From positions 17,901,501-17,965,500 of the forward strand of contig NC_092183.1 in assembly GCF_043641665.1 (NCBI RefSeq): 64,000 nt of DNA. Reading direction: 5' to 3'. The notes beneath the pieces were generated by a model. That model saw only the letters and a list, made by a program, of their open reading frames with translations. It ran no database searches and had not been told where the DNA came from. The position numbers and the translations under genes were made by a program. Positions within the stretch are counted from its first letter, which is position 1. Every line of letters starts with the position of its first letter. This stretch comes from Enoplosus armatus (taxonomy: Eukaryota > Chordata > Actinopteri > Centrarchiformes > Enoplosidae). Shown here in pieces: positions 51,701 through 60,285 of the stretch.

Positions 51701-53320
51701 TTGCAGCCTTGGATGTTTCAAATGTCAAGCTCTCAGCTTCTAAAAAATGACTTCTTTCTTTTTTTGTTGTCTGGCATTAGCTAAAACAAGCTTAAAGCCT
51801 TTTTGCTATTCATGGATATAATATTCTAAGATCATTGTTCTAAACTATGGCATGACCTTTAAACACTTGAAACATAAAATGACCTTCTCACACCATTTAA
51901 CCATTCGGGAGCCTATTTTTAAACCTGCGGGATCATATCAGGGGTAGACAGTACATTCTGATAGACTTAAGTAAAACAATCTCAGCAAAAGTCTTTTGTT
52001 TCTGCTGAGGGCATTGCTTGGCCCGTTCCACACACAGTAAACAATCCTAAATTCACCTTTACGCTTACCTCTCCAGCTCAATTTATTCACGCACCATGAT
52101 GGATATACTGTAAAGCCTGCCACTCATCTACTCCTTGGAGATCTATCTTTGCAATAATTAAATCACAAAAAATAAACAACAACCAAAGTCAGAATCCCAA
52201 TGTTTACCTACAAAGTCTCCCTGAATATTAGCAGCAATTTGTGATGCTATCAACTCCAACATGCCTCTGTGTTAATATCTGTCTCTCTTCATAATAATGA
52301 TTGCACCCACTGACATAATCACAATCGAAACACGTCTTCTTGTAGATGAAAGAGCCCCTGATCCCCGGCACTGCGCACCCCACTGATACAGAATTAATCT
52401 GAGGATCCACTCTGTTCGGTCGCTACAGCCCCAGTGTGTGGCTTTCTGTGGGTTTTCCTGCTGTGGAATCTTTCTATCCTGAGGCTGCTGATATGCATTT
52501 TATAAATCAAACACAGATGAGAGCAAATATTTGAGGCACACAAAGGAAATAAGTAAGAGTGGTTGTTTCACTGTTTCCCTTTGCAACATCCTTGATTTGA
52601 TGTTCATCAGCGTTTTAACAACCTCATTGTTTGACCGGAAATAGCAAAAGTGTGGAGGCCAGAGGTGAATTCACTACAGACCGGCATGAACAATGTGTTT
52701 ATGTGTGTGTGAGTGCTCTCCTGAGAGACAAAGATTAAAGACAGATTGGGTCAACAGGCATAAGGCAGGAGCAGGAGCCAACTCATTCATGTATCTGTGC
52801 CAGGAAGGATGGTCGACGCCACCGAGATCAACCTATAGAAATTCAAAGGTATTTGAATAATGTGCTAGCTTGTTATTGTTTATTTTAAATCAAGGATAAG
52901 TTATAGATCACAGAGGTTAAACAAGTTCATGAAACATGCCCTAGGACACCCAGGTACGCGTGGTGTTACAGCACTAATGCAAAATAAACAAAAAACGAAA
53001 GCATGACAGATGGTTTCCAAGTATGTTCCAGCTACATTCCCTGCTATTTCTTAGCAACATACCTGTCATAAACTGAACACTTTATCATTACGCTCAATCC
53101 TATAGGTCATACGCCTTTACCATCTCTTTCAGCCTAAAATCACTCAGTCTAACATAGTGTGACTTTAATGAGACATTAAACTGCATGCTCTCTCATAAAA
53201 GGTGTGCCATATGTTTCCCCCTACCACAAGCAAATCCACAGAAAGCTAAGATAAAAATCCCCACTCCAATAAATGGTGAAAGCATTAGAAGACAGTGCTC
53301 ACTGTTAACTTATTGTTGGT

Positions 53321-53370
<50 letters not shown>

Positions 53371-55630
53371 GCACCTCTGAACGTATGCAGGGCTCTACCG
53401 TCTGATCCATTTAAACCACTCTGGTGTGGATTTGAGGGGGTTTGTTTGAAAGCTTGGCACCCACCCCCAGAGGCGAAATGTGACACTGGAGAATCTGGCG
53501 TAGCACTTGGCTTTTCAGCCAACCAAGAACCAAACCAGGCCGAGCTACAAATAACTCAGATTGAAATGCTGCACTTAGACTTTCCATTGAAAGAAACACA
53601 TGTGTGCATACATGTGTTTAAGTGACAGTAACAGAGGATCCAATGTCATGTAAAGCTAAAATCCAGTTCTCTCACTTTATGAGCTTAAGGAAAGCATTAG
53701 CTGGCATGGACCGGACTACACCAAACTTCCAGTATTTGTCCTTTTGAGGGGATAAGCATGATGAACATAAAATCTCCTGAATCGCCACATTTTGCACAAA
53801 TCCTGGAAACCCTCTAACCCCATTATCCGGTACGCACTTCCTCTTCTGTTTCTAGCAGAGACAGGAAGAGGAATAACCAGGAACAGTTCAAGAGAACATC
53901 CCAAATGAAAAGAAAGATACATGAAGAGGGACATTTTTCCAGGGAGGGTACAAAAAGCTGGTATTGTCAGTCCAAGTGTTGAGGCTTCAAAGGTGAGGAG
54001 TTTTACTTTAGTGGTTCAACAAAAACACATTAACCTCCTTTATCAGCCCCTGGAGACCAGGAATAAACAAAACACTCCCAAAGACTTTCAAAGACAACAC
54101 ACCATGGAGAACCAATACAAACTCTCCAAGAGCTGGCACATTCTGCAACACAGCTGAGACACAAACCAATGCATGCATATTTTCATTCAGTTAAGCAACA
54201 GAAACAATCCATGTGTATTTTCATTCTTGTATTTGATTTGAATACAACATTTACATGTCTGTACAACATTTCTTACATTGGAACTACTTACCTGTACTTG
54301 AGATCATGGACAAAGCTGCTGCCGAGCTTCTCTTCAATGGCCTTCTTGGTTTCATCCAAAAGACTTTTGACAGCCGAGTCTCCTACAGCCAGTGTGACGA
54401 TGCGGCCCGTCGGCAGGGACCGCAGCAACTGGGTGAGCCGCCGACTGTCATTACGAGAGTCGTGTGTGTCGTAGCGTTCAGAGAATAGCACAGCAGCTGT
54501 GTCCTGGTCCACCACGCGCAAGTTGATACCTCGGCTGAAGTTCCTCTGAAAGGCGTAACCCCCTGTGGCCAGACCGGAGACTGGGACACTTCGGGTCAGC
54601 AATGACCAGGAAACACTCTCAGTACCATGTAGCTCCAGAGTCCCACCGCTCATGACGCCAATGAACTTGCGGCCCAGGCCAGGCACTTCAGGGATTGCTT
54701 TGTTGTCAGAGCGGCCCACAAGGGCTATGGTGGCCCGAGAACGGTAGCGACATTTGGGAGCACCGATGTGAAGGGCTCCACCATTTTCTATAAGGATGTG
54801 ACGTGTTCTCAAGGTTATGTTTTTGGAGCCGTCAGCATTGTCTGCAAAAACTACCCGACCTGTGAAAATGCAGAGACAAACATGAGCTCTTATGAGTACA
54901 TTACACCCACACATCCATAGACTGAACTTGAACGATGTCACTTATCATATTTAAAAAATGTGAATCCGTCAATGCTCCAACTCAAAATGCTACTTAACAA
55001 ATCATGCACTTTGATGTGCTTACCGCCTGACTGGATGGTTAGTGAATGGAAGGTAGCAGAAGCATCCAACCTAAACAAATGTCCCCTCCTGATAACCACA
55101 GCCTTCTCTGGTTGGTGGCCTGGGTTCCAGCTACTAAGTGATGGGTTGTGGTCTGGACAATTCTCTGCAAACATGACCAATCAGTAACAAATCAGAGAAC
55201 CTCATACTTCTCATATCCAAAAATATACACGGATGGTATATACAGCAGGGTTACCTAAAGAGATCTATATAAAATATTTCAATTTGTAACACTGACCATC
55301 TAACACTTCTCCACTTGTGAGACTAAGGATGAGGATGAGTGTGAGGAAGAAAGCCCCGATCGACATTCCAAAACAGATAAATGTGTTCTTTCTTTGCTGG
55401 AGGCTCTGAGCTCGCTCTCTACGCTGGTTCTCCTCTGACAGGTTGAAAGTGGCTCGTCGCTCCGGCGGGGGGCCGTGAGGTTTTAGCGGTGGAGGTGGTG
55501 GAGCTTTGGCAGGTGGCGGCGAGCGGACCGGGGCCACCCGTCCGGGGACGTAACCTGGAGACCTCTGGTGGTTACCATGGGGCGGGGCCACAAAGACCGG
55601 GAAGCGGCCGGGGCCATCACTCGTCGGCAT
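33424..55630 (-). CDS. cemip2: cemip2 (tmem2): cell-surface hyaluronidase, complete coding region
   Basis: CEMIP2/TMEM2 is a type II membrane protein that cleaves extracellular hyaluronan at the cell surface; zebrafish tmem2 mutants have heart and vessel defects. I resolved 23 coding exons with matching phases and GT-AG introns: 55297-55630, 55024-55164, 54292-54859, 50328-50497, 49397-49588, 47902-48071, 46121-46333, 44932-45137, 42911-42980, 42221-42349, 41319-41407, 39709-39840, 39056-39091, 38603-38758, 36611-36788, 35594-35809, 35276-35487, 34905-35087, 34395-34614, 34208-34309, 33964-34109, 33718-33824, 33424-33623. They total 4,170 nt, or 1,389 residues (human 1,383). Order: proline-rich cytoplasmic tail, membrane segment about 83-104, G8 domain about 115-248, first GG domain about 258-415, parallel beta-helix repeats, second GG domain from about 1206. 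R268, D276 and D289 match the human residues I recall as needed for activity (R265, D273, D286). CEMIP is excluded because the residues follow TMEM2 throughout and a membrane anchor is present. Confidence 0.96.
33718..33824 (-). CDS. cemip2: cemip2 coding exon 22
   Basis: The exon is 107 nt, acceptor CAACAG, donor GTCAGT. It encodes SIVLMATRGQPEG and LVSFGMAKAADLHSK, part of the second GG (pander-like) domain, matching human SIVLLSTRGE and LGLAKPAHLYDK. Confidence 0.94.
33964..34109 (-). CDS. cemip2: cemip2 coding exon 21
   Basis: The exon is 146 nt, acceptor CTGCCAG, donor GTGAGC. It encodes PGYFLVSVDACSGKV and EQYLKTGIPKR of the second GG domain; human has EEYLKTGIPPR at the same place. 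Confidence 0.95.
34208..34309 (-). CDS. cemip2: cemip2 coding exon 20
   Basis: The exon is 102 nt (34 codons, phase 0 at both ends), acceptor TCTCAG, donor GTGAGA. It encodes LVFSSEPWTSYLQTQV through NRSFIT. Similarity to human is weaker here than elsewhere, which agrees with this linker being variable. Confidence 0.9.
34395..34614 (-). CDS. cemip2: cemip2 coding exon 19
   Basis: The exon is 220 nt, acceptor CCTCAG, donor GTTTGT (weak). It encodes LLWLYLRAR, HGHSYCS-like HSYCSVKGCERVKV, AKAYPKYSKTPS and CKGCGAKQ. The cysteines and the GCERVK block are as in human TMEM2. Confidence 0.95.
34905..35087 (-). CDS. cemip2: cemip2 coding exon 18
   Basis: The exon is 183 nt, acceptor ACTCAG, donor GTGAGA. 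It encodes DDWVLVGLCYPSDTTFQI and LERRPMERKYYFDRTVG, matching human DWIRVGLCYPSNTSFQV and SERKFYFD. Confidence 0.95.
35276..35487 (-). CDS. cemip2: cemip2 coding exon 17
   Basis: The exon is 212 nt, acceptor TTTAG, donor GTGAGT. It encodes VYIQTQGASSLSLSINRDEY, LLRGINSQGAL, QQYQPILMM and SYTLHWSGPAPRE. Confidence 0.95.
35594..35809 (-). CDS. cemip2: cemip2 coding exon 16
   Basis: The exon is 216 nt (72 codons), acceptor CCTCAG, donor GTACCG. It encodes FFGRPGQWFEENDLDGDKNS, IFHDVDGSVTGY, DNYLIQHPGCVN and GVICSGRYSQ, among the best conserved parts of the family. Confidence 0.96.
36099..36115 (+). promoter_or_regulatory. CTCF-like motif in cemip2 intron 15
   Basis: CCACAAGAGGGCACCAG differs from the vertebrate CTCF consensus at about two positions. 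Confidence 0.35.
36611..36788 (-). CDS. cemip2: cemip2 coding exon 15
   Basis: The exon is 178 nt, acceptor CACTATAG directly after a (CT)n tract, donor GTGAGT. It encodes TFPIRGFQIYDGPVRLTQST, PTPERYTSAVGF and NTWQLTPRNNLS, in the beta-helix region. Human has TFPIRGFQIYDGP at the same place. Confidence 0.96.
36797..36836. repeat. (GA)n microsatellite at the cemip2 exon 15 acceptor
   Basis: About 40 bp of GA on the plus strand, so (CT)n in the cemip2 sense. It ends 8 bp before the exon 15 boundary and supplies the whole polypyrimidine tract. Confidence 0.97.
36837..38602 (-). other. cemip2: cemip2 intron 14, body
   Basis: AT-rich intron with an A-run near 37580-37599. I see nothing coding or otherwise recognisable in it. 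Confidence 0.8.
38603..38758 (-). CDS. cemip2: cemip2 coding exon 14
   Basis: The exon is 156 nt, acceptor CTCCAG, donor GTGAGG. It encodes DGSYPKDEGSSQEVTQSLFV, GESRNRGTNGGQNKYWGPGG and MRTLPRN, matching human SLFVGESRN and GGQNKY. Confidence 0.95.
39056..39091 (-). CDS. cemip2: cemip2 coding exon 13 (36-nt exon)
   Basis: This very small exon is exactly 36 nt, acceptor GAACAG, donor GTGTGT. It encodes FADNGVGLSFA, identical in pattern to human FADNGIGLTFA. Its length is a multiple of three, so skipping would keep the frame. Confidence 0.93.
39092..39708 (-). other. cemip2: cemip2 intron 12
   Basis: 617-bp intron whose middle part is a short hAT-like element (39524-39660). The rest has no recognisable content. 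Confidence 0.8.
39524..39660. mobile_element. Short hAT-like non-autonomous element
   Basis: The 137-bp unit begins CAGGGTTCGTAC and ends GTAAGAACCCTG, giving 12-bp terminal inverted repeats with one mismatch. CAGGG ends are typical of hAT-superfamily elements, and this particular end sequence is one I recall as widespread in fish. The flanking 8-mers are only loosely alike, so any target duplication has decayed. Confidence 0.6.
39709..39840 (-). CDS. cemip2: cemip2 coding exon 12
   Basis: The exon is 132 nt, acceptor TTTTAG, donor GTGAGG. It encodes FRPHQNADPSRPRVAAVVD, LISFKNNDLGAWIRGGDIVI and QNS, matching human FRPHQDANP and AFKNNDNGAWVRGGDI. Confidence 0.96.
39841..41318 (-). other. cemip2: cemip2 intron 11
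   Basis: 1.48-kb intron containing a long CA tract at 40706-40789. Nothing else is recognisable. Confidence 0.8.
40706..40789. repeat. (CA)n microsatellite
   Basis: Pure CA repeat of about 84 bp, so (UG)n in cemip2 pre-mRNA. Confidence 0.97.
41319..41407 (-). CDS. cemip2: cemip2 coding exon 11
   Basis: The exon is 89 nt, acceptor TCCTAG, donor GTGTGT. It encodes AGLFIDKGVKTTNASAADPR and EYLCLDNSA, nearly identical to human TMEM2 and clearly different from CEMIP at the same place. Confidence 0.96.
41408..42220 (-). other. cemip2: cemip2 intron 10
   Basis: 813-bp intron without recognisable content beyond AT-rich sequence. Confidence 0.8.
42221..42349 (-). CDS. cemip2: cemip2 coding exon 10
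   Basis: The exon is 129 nt (43 codons), acceptor TTCCAG, donor GTATCA. It encodes DAGIWFVFHSSSTGDSHGL and ELTPLGIFYNNRVHSNFK, matching human DAGIWYLFH and LTPLGIFYNNRVHSNFK. Confidence 0.96.
42350..42910 (-). other. cemip2: cemip2 intron 9
   Basis: 561-bp intron; nothing recognisable. Confidence 0.8.
42911..42980 (-). CDS. cemip2: cemip2 coding exon 9
   Basis: The exon is 70 nt, acceptor TTTTCCAG, donor GTAATA. It encodes AVSTFWIANPNNNLISNAAA and GSQ, matching human AVSTFWIAHPNNNLINNAAAG. Loss of this exon would shift the frame. A (TG)n tract ends about 19 bp before the acceptor. Confidence 0.95.
42999..43027. repeat. (CA)n microsatellite just upstream of the exon 9 acceptor
   Basis: About 29 bp of CA, so (TG)n in the cemip2 sense. 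It is followed by GCGGTGGGGATGTTTTCCAG at the splice site, which leaves a very poor polypyrimidine tract. Confidence 0.97.
43217..43267. repeat. (CA)n microsatellite
   Basis: Pure CA repeat of about 51 bp in cemip2 intron 8. Confidence 0.97.
43496..43560 (+). mobile_element. Possible DNA-transposon end with poly(G) expansion
   Basis: CAGTGTTTCCTCTAGGAT followed by CAGCAGCGGCGG and 22 consecutive G resembles the end of a hAT-like fish element I have seen often. The far end, expected as AGGAAACACTG, was not found, so the extent is unknown. The G run at 43530-43551 is certain; the element call is tentative. Confidence 0.4.
44932..45137 (-). CDS. cemip2: cemip2 coding exon 8
   Basis: The exon is 206 nt, acceptor CTCCCAG, donor GTAAGA. 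It encodes VKNTVGYDTLGHCFFLEDGI, EQRNTFYHNLGLLTRPGTLL and PTDRND, nearly identical to human GFDTLGHCFFLEDGIEQRN. Confidence 0.97.
45138..46120 (-). other. cemip2: cemip2 intron 7
   Basis: 983-bp intron without recognisable elements. Confidence 0.8.
46121..46333 (-). CDS. cemip2: cemip2 coding exon 7
   Basis: The exon is 213 nt (71 codons), acceptor CGCCAG, donor GTTAGT. It encodes IFGNFSSVHLSHVELKNMGQ, YPLHFHMCGDVDQRGGY, VDGLSIHHSFSRC and ATNGLL. The HFH-CGDVD and IHHSFSRC blocks are signature family motifs in the beta-helix. Confidence 0.97.
47811..47847. repeat. (CA)n microsatellite
   Basis: About 37 bp of CA with CG interruptions, continuous with the 9-bp tandem array to its right. Confidence 0.95.
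47848..47901 (-). repeat. 9-bp tandem array at the cemip2 exon 6 donor
   Basis: Six exact copies of GTGTGCCTT in the cemip2 sense (AAGGCACAC on the plus strand). The first GT of the array is the intron 6 donor, so the splice site is part of the array. The array length is a multiple of three and stays open in frame (Val-Cys-Leu units). Confidence 0.95.
47902..48071 (-). CDS. cemip2: cemip2 coding exon 6
   Basis: The exon is 170 nt, acceptor TGCCCAG, donor GTGTGC (weak). It encodes KPQYNHVGEIIDGVDMRAEV, ALLSRNILIYGEMEN, CYGNNMCQFYNHDTYGGHIK, matching human MGEIIDGVDMRAEVG and FGGHI. Phase 0 into exon 7. Confidence 0.95.
48072..49396 (-). other. cemip2: cemip2 intron 5
   Basis: 1.33-kb intron containing a CA tract of about 92 bp at 48680-48771. 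Nothing else is recognisable. Confidence 0.8.
48680..48771. repeat. (CA)n microsatellite
   Basis: Pure CA repeat of about 92 bp, the longest pure tract in the window. Confidence 0.97.
49397..49588 (-). CDS. cemip2: cemip2 coding exon 5
   Basis: The exon is 192 nt, acceptor CCCCCAG, donor GTGAGA. It encodes FPISGFQVDAVDQVVLNLQD, WQPGDQIVVASTDYSMHQAE and EFTLLPCPHC, matching human WKPGDQIVVASTDYSMYQAE. Confidence 0.97.
49589..50327 (-). other. cemip2: cemip2 intron 4
   Basis: 739-bp intron; nothing recognisable. Confidence 0.8.
50328..50497 (-). CDS. cemip2: cemip2 coding exon 4
   Basis: The exon is 170 nt, acceptor TCTCCAG, donor GTAAGA. It encodes QAWALVSVVGGGNTSC, ENHDTGGRALARRNFTAVDG and FSVSAYSEWKN, the end of the first GG domain. 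Confidence 0.96.
50498..54291 (-). other. cemip2: cemip2 intron 3
   Basis: The largest internal intron (3.8 kb). It holds a CA tract at 53321-53370 and no recognisable exon or element. Confidence 0.8.
53321..53370. repeat. (CA)n microsatellite
   Basis: Pure CA repeat of about 50 bp in cemip2 intron 3. Confidence 0.97.
54292..54859 (-). CDS. cemip2: cemip2 coding exon 3
   Basis: The largest coding exon (568 nt), acceptor TTCACAG, donor GTAAGT. It encodes residues 159-348: most of the G8 domain (RHILIENGGALHIG, GVMSGGTLELHG, SWSLL) and the start of the first GG domain (FSRGINLRVVDQD, SERYDTHDSRNDSRRL, GRIVTLAVGDSAVKSLL). R268, D276 and D289 are here. Their spacing (8 and 13) is that of human R265, D273 and D286. 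Confidence 0.97.
55024..55164 (-). CDS. cemip2: cemip2 coding exon 2
   Basis: The exon is 141 nt, acceptor TTTGCAG, donor GTAAGC. It encodes NCPDHNPSLSSWNPG, KAVVIRRGHLFRLDASATFH and SLTIQSG, the start of the luminal/extracellular G8 domain just after the membrane segment. Confidence 0.96.
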
Positions 55631-55648
55631 GGTATATGTGTCTGCTAC
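55297..55648 (-). CDS. cemip2: cemip2 exon 2 with ATG (coding exon 1)
   Basis: The acceptor CTCTCAG at 55649-55655 is followed by 18 nt of 5' UTR and the ATG at 55628-55630; donor GTCAGT. It encodes a cytoplasmic tail rich in Pro (KAPPPPPLKPHGPPP), a basic stretch (RRERAQSLQQRK) and a hydrophobic segment at about residues 83-104 (FICFGMSIGAFFLTLILIL), the type II signal anchor. No alternative upstream ATG in frame is evident. Confidence 0.94.
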
Positions 55649-57951
55649 CTGAGAGGAGGAAAAAAAAAAATGTTACACTGGGAGTCAATGAGGGAGTGTG
55701 TGAAACTGATTATTTTCAGAACAGAAGTCGTTGGACTCATTTTTGTCTATTAAGAGTTTGTTGTCAGCAATTATTTGAATCACACACAGTTTAAAGCATT
55801 GTAAGCACAGTGATACCACACGGCAGAAGTTGGTAGAATAGTAAAATGAAGTCTTAAGGGATGAGACACAAAGGAGTGAATAAAAAGAGGTCAGGCAAAA
55901 GAGGTCAAGAATGAGGAAGAAGACATTAAAGAGCACTCGTGGACTTCCAAGTAAAAATCCTGGGAGTCGTTCTTGAGAAGACTTTAATATCAGCAAAACA
56001 TACTCAAAAACAGTCAGCTTATCCCCTGGCTAGTTTGGCTCAGACAGAGTGACGTTGGCTGCTCTTGTCCACAGTAACGATGAAGGTTGTGAATAATGGA
56101 TCGCAACATTCCTGAGACTATGTTAACACAGCCAAAACAGATGGCACCAATTACAGTAGGGAAGGAGGAGTGTTTCAGCTCGAGTCTGTCCTCACTTTAT
56201 TTCACATAAACGGAGAAGGTAGCACAAAGTGAACTGAAGCCATGGACACACACACACAGAAAGGTCAAATGGGCACCCACCTGCACACACAAACACACAG
56301 GGGTAAAGGAAATGACACAGCAGAAAAAAAGGCTTCAATGGCACTTTTCTTTAACGCAAACACGGTTTAACACACTGTAAAGACATCACAGCTTTCTACT
56401 ACAGGTCTTCATAAATAAAACGTCAGCAAGTTCAAGCTTTCACACATCAGATTCTGGCCACATGACTTGATTTGTCTTTTTAAGAGGTTGTTAAAAGAGC
56501 AAAACTGCAACAAGACAGGCACATTCAATCCAAAGACACCCTGAAAGTGATGACTTTCAGACTTCAAAATCATCCGAGAGTGTATCGGTGCTTCACGCAC
56601 ACGCGCTGCCGTGCACTGCCAACCCACAGACACACAAAACCGACCATTGTCTTGCCAAGCCAATTTGTCATCATTTTAGCCCCGAGCACAACAAACCTCT
56701 TCAACTCATAAACAAAGCAATGTACAATCAAGGACTGCTCAACAAGGGCTCAGTCATTTCTCTAAGCTAGGCCCAACAGCAGCTGTTTCACCCACTTCAA
56801 CCTGAATTACCTCTTTACAGCTTCTGAATCATTCTTCGTTTCAGGGTTTAGCTGATAATTCTCCATCTAAACCTAAACTGAAATGTCATTAAGACTTTCT
56901 TTTGGATGTTCATACTCTCACGGTCTGTGCCCTGCATTAGACAGACTCAGTGGGAGCCCTGTGATGGGATGATCCCCCCGGGCATCAGTCTTTATAACCC
57001 TATCTCAGGCTATGTTTTTATTCACATTCCTCACCATAAAAGGGCCAAGCTGCTACTAACTGACCTGTCAGAGCATAAAGACTTGTGGACTTACTCACCT
57101 TCGGGCTATTCAACTTCTGGAAAAGACACTGATCACAAGGCTGCACTGCTTCTCATGGACCTCATGTATTTCTTAATAACCTCGTCCCCTCCTTCACTCT
57201 CATATTTGCCTGATTTCAGAGCTACTGAATATCAAACAGATGTGGGGGGAAACACTGGAGTCAAACCGGGACAGACCATCGCACATTCCTCAGCTGTAAA
57301 ATCCTCCTTCACTTTGGAAACCGACATTGGCAGTGTAGCAAACAGTAAGCCACGTGTTCCCTACATTAATTCAAAACTATAAGCCGAAACAGCGCTGTCA
57401 CCGTTCTTACTACTGGTCTACCACACTTGTAGTAAGCGTAGAGAGTGAGTCGGCCCACATTGAGCGACATCGAGGTTAAAAAGGTGTGTTAACTGGAGGA
57501 TTTTATTACTTATGATGATTTATGGGCTTGTTTTGGCTAAAGCCCCTTCCACATCACACAGAAACACTTGCTACTACATTGTCAAAGGGTACTGTGTAGT
57601 TAGTCACCACGAAAGAAGAACCTATTGGACAACGTATGGCATAAGTTACGCAGTAGGTTAAGTTGGTAATATTAAAACAGATGTTCGGCTTTTCTCCACT
57701 TTGACAGTTAAGGAACGGATGGGACACGTAGCAACACACTGAACACTACTTTTAAACATTAGCTTAGACACAAAAAAAACACTAATTGTCACGTTTTACC
57801 AGCTTATTAGCCCTCACGAGAAGCCCCTTCACAACAAAGCAACTCTCAACTCAAAGTGTCACCCGGTGAATCCCCTTTCACCCCAAACGGCTGACAGACG
57901 GACACGGACACAATGTAAACGGTCGGTCGGACGGTGAGCTCGCTACGTTAC
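55649..57951 (-). other. cemip2: cemip2 5' UTR intron
   Basis: 2.3-kb intron between the non-coding first exon and the ATG exon. A 158-codon open frame on the plus strand (56906-57382) lies inside but resembles nothing I know. No other features are seen. Confidence 0.6.
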
Positions 57952-58063
57952 CGTCGGTGAGACTGTCCTGCTCCTCTCCCGCTCTGTCCATTCGCTCTCT
58001 GCCGAGCCGTTAAAGACGCTGACCCGGCGGTGGTGAGACGAACGAGTAACTTCTCACTCTTGC
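57952..58063 (-). other. cemip2: cemip2 non-coding exon 1 (predicted)
   Basis: A donor-like ACG/GTAACG ends at 57952 in a CpG-rich, Ser/Arg-codon-free 5' UTR-like stretch. The upstream end is set about 30 bp below the TATA-like box and is an estimate. The ATG exon has a good acceptor only 18 nt before the start codon, so a separate 5' UTR exon is required and this is the best candidate. Confidence 0.5.
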
Positions 58064-58084
58064 AACTTTCGCGTTCCGTGTCCC

Positions 58085-58094
58085 TTTTTATATA
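58085..58094 (-). promoter_or_regulatory. TATA-like box of the cemip2 promoter
   Basis: The minus strand reads TATATAAAAA, followed by GGG. It stands about 130 bp above the predicted exon 1 donor, in a locally GC- and CpG-rich stretch (about 57880-58220) that is unusual in this AT-rich window. Confidence 0.45.
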
Positions 58095-58220
58095 CTCTTT
58101 TTTTTTCACATGGTGTTTTTTTCTGCTGATGGGCTGTCGTCCGTCCGCCCGTCGGTCAGCCCCCCTGTCCCACCGAGAGGAAACCAGGCGCGGCTTGCGA
58201 GAGAGGAAGTGGCGATGCGT

Positions 58221-60285
58221 TTACCTGCTGTCGGACAAATGAGAGTCACATGAGATTTATAGTATGGCGATCACATGATAAAGGTTGGAATCATATCATA
58301 TTATTATTATTATATAATGCATGCCGTATATAGATATGTATATACTGTACATAACCACCCACTTCATGTATAGAGAAATTCCACTACCCATTCAATTTGT
58401 TATCTAGAACTAGTACTCGCACTAGTACGGCACAATCAGGATTTTAAAGGTCACGAGTCCAACTCAAAACACATCTCTTCACCCTCAGAAAACTTTGACC
58501 AGACACCAAAAATTAATATATTTTATGTTTTTCATTATGTGGATTTTTCATAATGTATTATTAATTTAACTAACTCTTCAGTTATATCAGTAACACACAA
58601 ATTCTCAGAAATAAATACTGAGGACATGACCCCAGGGTTAGTAAGAGTTGTAGCAGTAGTAGCTGTCATTGTTGTAGAAGTAATGGTAGTTGTATTATGA
58701 TTATGATTTTTATTAGCAGTAGTAGTGGCTAGTATATCTAAATGTCATTTTACATAGATCATATAAGCTGATGTAGGAAGACCAGCATGACTGAATCATT
58801 AATATAATCCTACCAAAAACTGTACACAAGATGTGGCCACTTTGGTGCAGGAGTCTGCTTGTAAACCCCCAGCAATATTACTACAGTGCTCTGTTGCCAG
58901 AAATTAAATGAGTCCTATGCCAGAGTGTCATGGTGTTTAGTATGTCCATAATGACAATTTAGGTGTTGTTAAAGCTGTGAAATTAACAGTGAAGTGTGAA
59001 AGCACTGTAACAGAGAAGAAAAAAATCCTGCCCAAGCACACTTATGATGCTGTAGCTGAAGCACAAGCTAGCTGTTTTTTCTTTTCTCATACGACAAAAC
59101 AAACACTGAAGTTTTATTATGTGGCCTTTAGACTTAATGAAAGGAAATAGGGGGTTTCCGAGGAGTCTTGAATTGGCCAACAGGAGCACTTGAGCAGCAT
59201 GAACTGAGGGGAGGGGCTTAAACGTGAGCCACACTGCCGCCTGCTGGTATGAAAGAGAAAATACTTTACTACTCTCCCATGTTGGAGGCAGACAGGGACC
59301 AGAATATGTATAATAATAATATTTAATGATAGTGATAATATTAGAAATACAACAAATACTTTTACGCCCCTCATTTTAATTGCAGTCACACTGCAGGATG
59401 TCCCCCACATCCTTTCCCATAACCTCTGTAATCTTCCAATCATCTCCTCATCCACATACTGTTACTGTACCAAGTCTAAGCAGCAGAGTTGATCTCATGA
59501 CCTCAAGCTGTATCAAGTTGACATTTTTCCCGTGGAGTCCGCTTTGAAATACCATCTCTTCAATTCAACATGGGGAAAGTACCAAACAGTGTCCCGCAGG
59601 ACCACAGAAACGCACTGTGCTGAACATGATAACCTCTACTATATTATCTAAACAGAGATGGTGCAGTATTATGAACATACAGTAATACCACTATACACAC
59701 CCTTATCTGCCTCTGACCCACAACGGTAGCTGTTGTGTTGGATTTCATTGAATTGTACAGGTGTCCATCATCAACCACCAAAGTTATGGAAATGTTTAAA
59801 CATTGAAATAATTTGAGCTATATTCTACTCAGTGGCAGAAAAGCAGCTTTTACAGATTTAAAGATCGACATGACCAGAGAAATTAGTTTTCCAAAAAGCA
59901 TGAGACCGCTAACACATAGTAATCCCTGTGAAATTGGATGTTTAAAATGTCTTGGTCATGACAGTCATCCTGACAGAAGGAGTGCAGGAAGTAGTTATGT
60001 TGATATCAACCTATTTTGCTCACATCTCTGCCATTACAGAAGCACTCTCTTATCATGAGAACGTGAGCCCATTCCCATCACAATAAGAACAAGTCCTTGT
60101 CACTTCGGGAGGAAGACTCCACTACTGTATTGTCCAGTCTTAATCACATGAAAAAGCATGCGATCACTTTACATGGCAGGAGATGACCCATCTTCATCTA
60201 TAAGACGGACCTAAAGGGAAGAAGCACAAAAAGCCCCCCCCCAAAATCAACAGTTCAAGCACAAACTGGGCTTCTCAAATACCAT
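58221..60285. other. Intergenic region between cemip2 and abhd17b
   Basis: About 2 kb of AT-rich DNA between the cemip2 promoter and the likely abhd17b 3' end. I see a short ATT repeat near 58303 and no gene, RNA or clear repeat. Confidence 0.6.

Noticed and set aside
53185..53625. 146-codon plus-strand open frame
   Set aside because: Created by the CA tract (His-Thr repeat) in cemip2 intron 3; no recognisable domain.
33424..55630. Assignment to cemip instead of cemip2
   Set aside because: CEMIP is secreted with a signal peptide, whereas this protein has a cytoplasmic proline-rich tail and a signal anchor, and its motifs follow TMEM2.
56906..57382. 158-codon open frame on the plus strand
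   Set aside because: It lies in the cemip2 5' UTR intron, resembles no family I know, has no evident promoter or splice context and is AT-rich in an intron-like way. Treated as chance.
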